Part shown: piece by piece, positions 33,570-40,985 of the stretch
Position numbering within the stretch: the stretch's first letter is position 1
Layout: each line of letters starts with the position of its first letter
Source of the DNA: CBDBKE01 sp965218055
GTDB taxonomy: Bacteria > Acidobacteriota > Terriglobia > JAJPHL01 > JAPKYU01
DNA: 64,000 bases
Assembly (NCBI GenBank): GCA_965218055.1
Contig: CBDCKA010000002.1
Span: forward strand, 806,001-870,000
Direction of reading: 5' to 3'
Program-made: the position numbers and the translations under genes
Notes under the pieces: generated by a model
What the model was told of the DNA's origin: nothing
What the model saw: only the letters and a program-made list of their open reading frames with translations
Databases searched by the model: none

Positions 33570-35399
33570 CTACTTCACTCTTACCACTACGGTCTTGCTT
33601 CCAGAGATGACGTAGTCCACTGGAATCGCCTGCTGGTGGAGGGAAGATCCCATCCGGAGGGCCAGCCGGTTCTGGGTCCGGCCCGGGTCAATGACGTTGG
33701 CCACCGAGGAAGGGATGCTGGGTAGAATTTTGTCCTGGACAAACGCCGTGGGACCGGGCCCCAGCAGAGTGATGTAAAGCCAGCCGTTGGCGTGCTCCTG
33801 GTTCATCATGGAAATCAGTTGGGTCAAGCCGGCCATGCGATTGCGAGCCAGCAAAAACCTCTGGGAGCGATTCACCACGTCCGCGTCGCTGAGCAAGATC
33901 TTCAGGTCGCCCTTGGGGGCCGTCGCCGGGATTGTCACACGGGCATCCTTGACCAGGCGGTCACCTCGGTAGGGCCGCAGGAAAACTTTGAGGTCGAGGG
34001 TTTCTCCCGGCCGGGCCTCGTTTTTCTGCACCCACACGTGTTCGATGGCGGCCGTGCGGCGTTGCGGGATCACTTCGAAATCCGTCTTCACGCCGGAGAT
34101 GTTGGGCGTCTCGAAAGAATTGTTGAAGATGCGGGCGAAACGGCCGCTGATCCAGGCGCTGAGGCCCAACGGACCGCGCATCCTTCCCGGGCCCCCGCTG
34201 TTGGGGTACAGGTTGTTCAGTTTCACGTCGGGGAACCCGTCTAACTGGATGGAACCACTCACCCGGTAGGTGACTTCCTCGCCGTAGGCGTTGGTGCGGA
34301 ACAGGGTATTAAAGAATGCCAGCATCATCAGGACGGGAGTAAACCTGGCATTCTGGAAGACGTGGAAGCGATAGGTTCGGCTTCTGTCTCCGGCGCGGAC
34401 GGTCGTTTCCACGGGGATCATCTTCGCGGTCTGGCCCAGGACGCCGAGGATGCCCGAGTGGCGGTCCTGACGCAGCGCGCCGACCACCTGTTTGGTGTTC
34501 ACGATCTTGAACGAGGCGAAGTCGGAGCCCAGCACCGTAACCACGTCGGCGGTGGCCATAGGCATCTCGATCTCGCCGAAGTTGAAGAAGGGGTGGCCAA
34601 AGGCCAGGACCCGCCGCCCGTCGTTGTGGGTGACCGTGCCGGTGCCCGCCAGCGACAGGTCGCCAGAAATCAGGACGCCGGAAACCGCCGCGCCCGGCGG
34701 GAGGGCTCGCTTCAGGGCCTCCGGGTCGGAAATTGGTTCAGGACTATGCAGCACGCTGCCCGCTCCCCCTTGCACCGGAGTGACCCCCAGGCGCCGGAAG
34801 ACGTCGGCAAACTGCTGCAAGACCGCGTCGTCGAACCCAGTGAAGGCTAGCGGGGTCTCAATGGGCACCAGGAACGCGCCCAGGCTCGGCCCGCTGACGG
34901 GCTCAGGACCCAGGAGTTCCTGCAATTCGGGCGGCAGCGCCACTTTCTGTGCGGTCCTCAACGCCGCGCCAGGCCCCTTGCTTTCGTCCAGTTCCCCGAT
35001 CTCGAACATGAGCTCGGCGGGGGTGATCCCAGCTATCGGCTCGTGGGCAAACAGGCCAATCCGCAGCGAGACAGCTCCCACCAGCTTGTCGTCCAGGTAG
35101 ACGGGGCTGCCGCTCATGCCGGAAGCCACACCCGTCTTGGCCACCCTGCCTCCCAGACGTGCCAGGATGATGTGTTGCCCGGGTCCCCAAACGTTGTTGA
35201 GCACGCCGAGGATTTCCACCGTGAAGGGTTCCACCTGCTCGCCTTCGAACACGCTGTAACCAACCGCCTTCATTCCCGGCCTGAGGTCCTTGACCGGGAA
35301 GACCTCCACCGCCCGGCCGGCCACCGGCAAAGGCGAGCTTTGGGCGGCCAGAGTTAGAGCGCCGAGCAGAAATGAAACGAATAGGGAAACCAGCTTCAT
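33570..35399 (-). CDS. SpoIVB-type peptidase S55 domain protein, exported
   Basis: A 609-residue secreted protein. After the signal peptide (LVSLFVSFLLGALTLA) comes the SpoIVB-like peptidase region: VKDLRPGMKAVGYSVFEG, an LGVLNN..GPGQHIILARL segment with the early catalytic His, and SGMSGSPVYLDDKLVGAVS with the nucleophile Ser. GTVTHNDGRRVLAFGHPFFNFG follows. The C-terminal half is a beta-rich unknown domain. The ATG at 35399 is preferred for its AGGGAC 8-9 bases upstream; another ATG is 2 codons earlier. Many Acidobacteria have this family outside sporulation. It is divergent from the radical SAM gene at 35691; the 291 bases between hold no gene. Confidence 0.85.
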   Translation of the reverse strand: MKLVSLFVSFLLGALTLAAQSSPLPVAGRAVEVFPVKDLRPGMKAVGYSVFEGEQVEPFTVEILGVLNNVWGPGQHIILARLGGRVAKTGVASGMSGSPVYLDDKLVGAVSLRIGLFAHEPIAGITPAELMFEIGELDESKGPGAALRTAQKVALPPELQELLGPEPVSGPSLGAFLVPIETPLAFTGFDDAVLQQFADVFRRLGVTPVQGGAGSVLHSPEPISDPEALKRALPPGAAVSGVLISGDLSLAGTGTVTHNDGRRVLAFGHPFFNFGEIEMPMATADVVTVLGSDFASFKIVNTKQVVGALRQDRHSGILGVLGQTAKMIPVETTVRAGDRSRTYRFHVFQNARFTPVLMMLAFFNTLFRTNAYGEEVTYRVSGSIQLDGFPDVKLNNLYPNSGGPGRMRGPLGLSAWISGRFARIFNNSFETPNISGVKTDFEVIPQRRTAAIEHVWVQKNEARPGETLDLKVFLRPYRGDRLVKDARVTIPATAPKGDLKILLSDADVVNRSQRFLLARNRMAGLTQLISMMNQEHANGWLYITLLGPGPTAFVQDKILPSIPSSVANVIDPGRTQNRLALRMGSSLHQQAIPVDYVISGSKTVVVRVK

Positions 35400-35690
35400 A
35401 ACCATGTCCCTATGCTCCTAGTCATGCTTTAGGCCGGCCCTTTGGGTTACCCGAAAGCAGCCCGAAAGCGGAAGGATCAACTTAATTTTCTAATACCCTG
35501 CAGGGAACAAGCAAGGCCAAAGTGGCGGCCGTGCTGAGCCCGTGCACGGAGCATCCAGCACGCGGCGACGCTGGACCCCTTCTAGCCGCTGCTAGCTGTC
35601 TCTTTTTTTCGCATCTGGCTTTTTCCGCTTTGCACTTTTGTCTGCTTGCTTGTAAGCTGAAGTGTCTTTTGGATCAAGGATACTGTAAAG

Positions 35691-37175
35691 ATGAACCTCT
35701 TGTTTCTCTATCCCGAGTTCCCCACCACCTTCTGGAGTTTCAAGTACGCCCTGAAGTTCGAGGGAAAGCGCTCGGCCTTCCCTCCACTCGGCCTGATGAC
35801 CATCGCCCCCCTTTTTCCGGCCGGGTGGAAGCGCCGTTTGGTGGACTTGAACGTCGAGCCCCTGCGCGACCGCGACCTGAAGTGGGCGGACGTGGCCCTG
35901 ATCAGCGGGATGCTGGTCCAACAGAAGTCGATGGACGAACTGGCGCGCCGCTGCCGGCGCCACGGTCTGCCGGTGGTGGTGGGCGGCCCGATTACCAGCG
36001 GGGTGGATTTCAGCCACCTCGCCGACGCAGTGGTGCAAGGCGAGGCCGAAGACCTAATCGCGCAGCTCGCCGCGGACCTCGAAGCCGGGAGGTTGAAACC
36101 GCTGTATGGACAACCGGAACGGCCCTCGCTGCTTCGCTCGCCCCTGCCGGACTTAAGCCTGATCCGCCTCCAGAAGTACAGCGCCATGGCCCTCCAGTAT
36201 TCGCGCGGCTGCCCGTTCAACTGTGAGTTCTGTGACATCATCGAGATTTACGGCCGCAAACCGCGCACCAAAACCCCTGCTCAGGTGGTGGAAGAGCTGG
36301 AATCGCTGTTGCGCGTTGGATGGCGGGGCTCGGTCTTCATTGTGGACGACAATTTCATCGGCAACAAACCCAACGTGAAGCAGCTTCTGCCAGTGCTCGC
36401 CGACTGGACCGAGCGGAACCACCACCCGTTTTACTTTCTCACCGAGGCTTCGATGAACCTGGCCGAGGACGAGGAACTGTTGCGGCAAATGCGCCGCGCC
36501 AACTTCGTGAAGGTCTTCCTGGGAATCGAGACCCCGGTGGAGGCCAGCCTCCTGGAGACGCAGAAGTACCAGAATACGCGGAAGGACTTGCTGGAGAGCG
36601 TGCGCCTCATCCAGAGCTACGGTCTGGAAGTGATGGGTGGCTTCATCGTGGGCTTTGACAACGACCCTCCCACCATCTTTGAAGAGCAACTGCGTTTCAT
36701 ACGCGAGAGCGCCATCCCCGTCGCCATGGTCGCGCTGCTCACGGCGCTGCCAAACACCCAGCTCTACCGCCGCCTCCAGCGCGAGGGCCGGTTACTGATG
36801 CATAGCAGCGGTAATAACGTGGTCTCCGATTTCGCGCTGAACTTCATCCCCCGGATGAATGCCGAGACGCTGGTGGAGGGTTACAAGAACCTCCTCAAGA
36901 TCATCTACAATCCTGAGGAATACTACCGCCGCGCGTTGCGATCCCTGGAACACAGTGGGCCGAGCACTGCCCAGACCGTTCGCAAGCTTTCCGATTACCT
37001 AGCCTTTGGCACCTCCTTGCTGCGCCAGGGCGTGCTCGACCGCTCGCGGATGGCTTACTGGCGCTTTCTGATCAGTGCGGCCAGGCACCACCGCCGCGAT
37101 TTCGGGACCGCAGTGGCTCTGGCTATCCGGGGCTACCACCTCCAGCGGATTACGGAAACCTTCTGCGAGAGCTGA
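35691..37175 (+). CDS. B12-binding radical SAM protein with DUF4070-like C-terminus
   Basis: A 494-residue radical SAM protein. The N-terminal cobalamin-type Rossmann region starts NLLFLYPEFPTTFW and includes PPLGLMTIAPLFP, ADVALISGMLVQ and VVVGGPITSG. The cluster motif is SRGCPFNCEFC, followed by FIVDDNFIGNK, VFLGIETPVEASL and GGFIVGFDNDPP. The end resembles DUF4070 (LPNTQLYRRLQREGRL). This arrangement is shared with methylating enzymes such as hopanoid C-2 methylase, but no hopanoid genes are near, so the substrate is open. Convergent with the Rieske gene. Confidence 0.85.
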   Translation: MNLLFLYPEFPTTFWSFKYALKFEGKRSAFPPLGLMTIAPLFPAGWKRRLVDLNVEPLRDRDLKWADVALISGMLVQQKSMDELARRCRRHGLPVVVGGPITSGVDFSHLADAVVQGEAEDLIAQLAADLEAGRLKPLYGQPERPSLLRSPLPDLSLIRLQKYSAMALQYSRGCPFNCEFCDIIEIYGRKPRTKTPAQVVEELESLLRVGWRGSVFIVDDNFIGNKPNVKQLLPVLADWTERNHHPFYFLTEASMNLAEDEELLRQMRRANFVKVFLGIETPVEASLLETQKYQNTRKDLLESVRLIQSYGLEVMGGFIVGFDNDPPTIFEEQLRFIRESAIPVAMVALLTALPNTQLYRRLQREGRLLMHSSGNNVVSDFALNFIPRMNAETLVEGYKNLLKIIYNPEEYYRRALRSLEHSGPSTAQTVRKLSDYLAFGTSLLRQGVLDRSRMAYWRFLISAARHHRRDFGTAVALAIRGYHLQRITETFCES

Positions 37176-37276
37176 GCTTAGCGGAGTCCATCCCAGGGCA
37201 CAGCTTCGGCGAACCTGCACATCCAGGCTGGAGTTCCTGCAAGCGAAGGGGTGGGGTTCGTTCAGGGGCCGGCGGG

Positions 37277-37582
37277 TTAGACAGCGATCAACAGATCAGC
37301 GCCCTCGACCTTGACCTCGTAGGTAGGTAGTTGAGCTGCGGGATTGAAGGTGCACTGTCCGGTCTTCATATCGTACTGCCAGCCGTGCCAGGGGCATTCG
37401 ACCACATTCCCCTCCAGCACGCCCTGGCCAATCGGTCCGCCACGGTGCACGCAGGTATTGTCCAGCGCGTAGAACTGCCCCTCGATATTGGCCACCGCGA
37501 TTTTCTTACCGTTTGCTTCCACCTCCCGCACACTCCCTGCGGGGATATCGGCGACCGCTGCTACCTTGACGTAGGCTGGCAT
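37277..37582 (-). CDS. Rieske-type [2Fe-2S] ferredoxin
   Basis: A 101-residue soluble Rieske protein like the ferredoxin components of dioxygenases or nitrite reductase small subunits. Cluster ligands are in CVHRGGPIG and CPWHGWQYD (two Cys, two His). It starts with VKVAAVADIPAGS and ends with a beta strand. Its start lies 26 bases after the nuoB stop, so it is likely co-transcribed with nuoB, an unusual partner; it may serve a different electron-transfer chain. Confidence 0.92.
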   Translation of the reverse strand: MPAYVKVAAVADIPAGSVREVEANGKKIAVANIEGQFYALDNTCVHRGGPIGQGVLEGNVVECPWHGWQYDMKTGQCTFNPAAQLPTYEVKVEGADLLIAV

Positions 37583-37608
37583 AAGGTGTGTTCCTTCCCG
37601 ATTACTTC

Positions 37609-38169
37609 TTACTTCGGCTGAGGAGTCTGGGCGACCATCACCTGGCTCTTGAAGTCTTCCACCATCGGGGGCGACAGCCGCACCTCGGTGGGGCGCTTGG
37701 CCAGGCTCATCTGGTCAATCTTATCTTGCAGCTTGAGGAGCGCGTAAAACAGGTTCTCCGGGCGGGGCGGGCAGCCGATGACATACACATCCACCGGCAC
37801 GACTTTGTCCACTCCCTGCAGGACCGCGTAAGTGTTGAAGGGGCCGCCCACGCTGGAACACGCGCCCATGGAAATGACCCACTTAGGATCGGGCATCTGA
37901 TCGTAGACGCGTTTCAGCACCGGAGCCATCTTCAGGGTGACGGTGCCGGCCACAATCATCAGGTCTGCCTGGCGCGGGCTGGGCCGGAAAACTTCGGCGC
38001 CGAACCGGGCGATATCAAATCGCGAGGTGGATGAGGCGATCATCTCGATAGCGCAGCAAGCCAGCCCAAAGGTCAACGGCCAGATGGCTGACTTTCGAGC
38101 CCAATTGAACACGTAGTCGACCGAGGTGATGATGAAGTTTTTCTCGAATTTATTCTGAAGATAGCCCAT
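37609..38169 (-). CDS. nuoB: NADH-quinone oxidoreductase subunit B
   Basis: A 186-residue NuoB holding the terminal N2 [4Fe-4S] cluster next to quinone. Characteristic segments are the FGLACCAIEM double cysteine, DLMIVAGTVTLKMAPVL, ISMGACSSVGGPF and VIGCPPRPE, giving all four Cys ligands. The C-terminal tail after LLKLQDKIDQ is longer than in most enterobacterial forms. No nuoA or nuoC is near: the right neighbour is a divergent coiled-coil gene. It is therefore outside a full nuo operon, at least within the window, and is followed by the Rieske gene. Confidence 0.95.
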   Translation of the reverse strand: MGYLQNKFEKNFIITSVDYVFNWARKSAIWPLTFGLACCAIEMIASSTSRFDIARFGAEVFRPSPRQADLMIVAGTVTLKMAPVLKRVYDQMPDPKWVISMGACSSVGGPFNTYAVLQGVDKVVPVDVYVIGCPPRPENLFYALLKLQDKIDQMSLAKRPTEVRLSPPMVEDFKSQVMVAQTPQPK

Positions 38170-38250
38170 GTCTATGCCTTAACACTCTCTACTATAGCCC
38201 TATATGAGCTTTCTTAGCATAGCACAACCGGGCGCAACTGGCGGGCACCC

Positions 38251-38279
38251 TTGACAGTGCTGGGGTAAGATAATACAAA
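38251..38279 (+). promoter_or_regulatory. Candidate sigma70-type promoter for the coiled-coil gene
   Basis: TTGACA at 38251-38256 matches the -35 consensus perfectly. TACAAA at 38274-38279 is 17 bases on (4 of 6 matches to TATAAT). It lies about 40 bases upstream of the ATG at 38318. Confidence 0.4.
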
Positions 38280-38317
38280 GTGGCTTGGTCGCGGCACGTG
38301 CGTATTGGAACCGCTCT

Positions 38318-39437
38318 ATGAAGGATTTTCCCGAAGGCACTTCTCCTATCAGCCCTCCGGGGGAGGGCGCGAGACCCCTGGGGGGGATTTTGGGAGAAAC
38401 TGGCGCAGCTGTGGCGCCCCGAAGAGGCTCCCGTCCCGGAGCCTGAGCCGCTGGCAGTCGAGGCCCCACCTGGGGAACAGTCGGCACGACCCGTGGCAGG
38501 AGAGAATACGGCAACATTGCGGGCCACAGTGGATAAGCAACAGGCGGAGCTCGGAAGGCTCTCGCGGGAACTGGAGCACCTGCGCCAGGCTGACGCACAG
38601 GCCCTGGAAGAGATCCGGGCCGAGGTGGAGGGCGAACGGAAACGCGGGCAGGAGGTCCTTCAGGCGGCGCATCAGAAGTTCTCGGCCGAGATACAAGAGG
38701 CGTTGGCCCGGAGCAGCCAAATCCATTCGGAAGCAGAGAAGCTACGCGCCGATCTGACCCGTACCGACTCCGAACTGCAGGACGTCAGTGCCGAGCGCCT
38801 GCGCCTGCAGAACGAATACGACCAGCTGCGCACCGAAAGCGTCGGCCTCCGGCAGGCCGGTCAGGAGGTACAGCACCTGAGGGAACAGGTGCAGCGGCTG
38901 CACGAGGAGTTGGAGCAGGGACGGGCGACGCCCACCTCCGGCCCGGTGCGCGGCTCACGCAAGGCGGCCGAGTTGACCGCCGAATTGGCGCGGCGCAATG
39001 AAGAGGTCGGGCGTCTCAACGAAAGGATCGCTGCCCTGGAACAAGAGCTGGCTTCCCGCAGTCCTCTGGTCCCTGTGTCTTCCCTGCACCCGGCGTTGCA
39101 GCAGGTTCTGGCCCATATGGGGACGGCGGTCGAGGCGCAGCGCATCGTCACGGAACTGTGGGAGCGCTTGTTGGAGCAGGAGATGCGCTACAATTCCGCC
39201 CGCGAAGACACCAACCGCAACGCCGTCGAGCTGGAATCGCTGCGGAGGGAAATGGCCGAACTCTGTCTGGGCCTGATCACTCCCGTTACCGTGCTTTCCG
39301 CCAGCGCGGACCTGCTGGCGATGCGACAAGACATCCCCAAGGACGCGCTGGCTTCGCTGGAGGAAATGAGGCAGGGCACGGCCGCGGTACGCCAGGTCAT
39401 TGCCAGGATGCAGAAACTCGCCACGCCCGGGTCGTGA
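38318..39437 (+). CDS. Coiled-coil protein with HisKA-like C-terminal helix pair; apparent frameshift at a G7 run
   Basis: The long frame (GTG at 38493 onward, 314 residues) is open upstream to about 38324 and reads WGGFWEKLAQLWRPEEAPVP just after GGGGGGG at 38380-38386. The natural ATG at 38318 (MKDFPEGTSPISPPGEGAR) is in another frame that changes into this one if one G is removed. The intact product would have about 372 residues: a Pro/Glu-rich start, an extended Glu/Arg coiled coil (residues about 65-260) and a C-terminal segment (LCLGLITPVTVLSASADLL) resembling a histidine kinase dimerisation helix without the phosphorylatable His. No ATPase domain. Divergent from nuoB. Function unknown. 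Confidence 0.6.
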
Positions 39438-39838
39438 CAAAGCTTAAGCCCCGGCGTGCGGCGTGTACCAGTTAGACCGGCTACCCCTCCCATGAATGGA
39501 GCAACCTGATCGACGCGCCCATAGAGAAGAGCGCAGGGGCCGCCGTCAAGGCATAGATTCCACGCACAACTTTCCGTCAGGGACCGGGTTTAAGACGGGC
39601 AAGGCCCGGTCTCTGATTCTCCAAACCCCTCACGCCTCCTATAGTGGAGGGCCGGGCCCCCTCTTCGAAACCTCCTGTGCATTGTAAGGGCCGAGGTTCG
39701 GCTCCCCTGCACAAGTGGGACGCGGCACACAGGGAACAACTGTCCGACAGCCCGCTGTGAGGCTCCGGCAGTGGGTACCCCGACGCGCAACCATTTATCG
39801 AAGCTGTGTATTTGGCGTTTCGGATGGGATGGCGTGAG
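39438..39838. other. Gene-free stretch with nested GC-rich hairpins (possible structured RNA)
   Basis: No coding potential stands out. Several complementary runs occur in order: GGCCCGG (39605 region) pairs with CCGGGCC (about 39652), enclosing CCTCC-TATAGT-GGAGG; TGTGCA (about 39674) pairs with TGCACA (about 39709), enclosing GCCGA-GGT-TCGGC; and CACAG pairs with CTGTG around 39735-39760. The grouping in about 170 bases suggests a folded RNA, but no known family could be matched. Confidence 0.35.
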
Positions 39839-40900
39839 CTACATCCTCGGCTGGATGTAGTACCCCTTGCGAGCCCGAATTGTCAGGTCGTCCTCGTGAG
39901 CCACCACTTTGATCTTGCGGAATTTCCCATCGGCTACCGGGTTGAGCGGGCGATACCCGATGGTGTACTGCAGCTCCAGTTCTTTTTGAATTCGGGCCAG
40001 TGCCGTAGCCAGCTGGGCGGCAACTTCCCCTGCGTACTTGCCGCTGCCAATCTCGTAGATGGCATTGGTGTTGCCGATCTGGAGCTGGGAAAGGTAGCCG
40101 GTGCCGTACTCCGCTGAAGTCGGCTCCTTCCAGGGAGCGACGACCCTGCCGCCAGTCTCCTCGGTCAGCTTCTTCAGCACTTTCTCCCCCGGACTGGACC
40201 GGCCATAAGCAATGGTATTGATGGCGTAGATGGTGACCTCGGCCCGGCGTGCCATGTCCACCACCTGCTCCATCGTGTAGCGGCTGGCATCGTCTTCCCC
40301 GTCGGTGATGATGACCAGCACCCGGCGCACCCCGCCCGGCGTGGTCTCTCGGAACAACTTTTCCCGGCAGGAAAAATATATGGCCTCAAACAGAGCCGTG
40401 CCGCCGCCCACCTTCAACTCCCGCACCGCTTCCGACAGGACGTTTGGGTCGTTGGTGAAATCCTCAACCACGTCCTTGGTGGTGTCAAAGGTCATCAGAA
40501 AGATTCTGTGCTTGGTCTTGTCCCTCAGCAGCGAGTGGACGAAATCGATCGCGGCGGTTTTCTCGCCCTTGAACTGCATCCGGACGCTGTTGCTGGTGTC
40601 CAGCAACAGCCCTACGCGCAATGGCAGCGAGGAGACCGAGGTAAAGAAGTCTACCGGGACCTTGTTCCCATCTTCGTAGACGGTGAAATCGTCTTGCTTG
40701 AGGTCGGTGACAAAACGGTCCCACGGGTCAGTGACGGTAAAAGGCACGTGGACGCGTTCGACAGCAATGCGGATGTTGGGGTCGGCGGGGGATGTCTCCG
40801 GCTCGGGTGGTCCCTGCGCCCGGCAGAACGCGATTCCCAGTGCGGCCGCCACCACCAGGATCGCCGATTTGCGAAACCACTCCCGGTCGGCACCCTTCAT
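39839..40900 (-). CDS. Exported VWFA domain protein (VWFA-related acidobacterial type)
   Basis: A 353-residue secreted protein. The signal region (SAILVVAAALGIAF) is followed by VHVPFTVTDPWDRFVTDLKQDDFTVYEDG, the leading block of the acidobacterial VWFA-related family, then a von Willebrand A domain with MIDAS DTSNS, the second site Thr in GGGTALFEAI and Asp in ITDGEDDAS. The C-terminus (LQYTIGYRPLN, ARKGYYI) is also family-specific. The ATG at 40900 is chosen for AGGGG 8 bases upstream; two further in-frame ATGs are close. Probably a metal-dependent adhesion or scaffold protein. Confidence 0.9.
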   Translation of the reverse strand: MKGADREWFRKSAILVVAAALGIAFCRAQGPPEPETSPADPNIRIAVERVHVPFTVTDPWDRFVTDLKQDDFTVYEDGNKVPVDFFTSVSSLPLRVGLLLDTSNSVRMQFKGEKTAAIDFVHSLLRDKTKHRIFLMTFDTTKDVVEDFTNDPNVLSEAVRELKVGGGTALFEAIYFSCREKLFRETTPGGVRRVLVIITDGEDDASRYTMEQVVDMARRAEVTIYAINTIAYGRSSPGEKVLKKLTEETGGRVVAPWKEPTSAEYGTGYLSQLQIGNTNAIYEIGSGKYAGEVAAQLATALARIQKELELQYTIGYRPLNPVADGKFRKIKVVAHEDDLTIRARKGYYIQPRM

Positions 40901-40985
40901 AGCCATTGCCCCTAGATACAAAGATACGAAACCGCTACCTCCATTCTAGCGTGTCGAGCAGGGTTTGGGAAGGGCCACTCCGGCC

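Noticed and set aside
38318..38440. A short separate gene from the ATG at 38318 (about 42 codons)
   Set aside because: Its sequence joins smoothly with the long downstream frame if one G of the G7 run is removed, so it is better seen as the start of that gene.
39455..39500. Possible tRNA 5' half (minus strand, GGGAGGGGTAGCC...)
   Set aside because: No matching D-stem, anticodon arm or T-arm follows.
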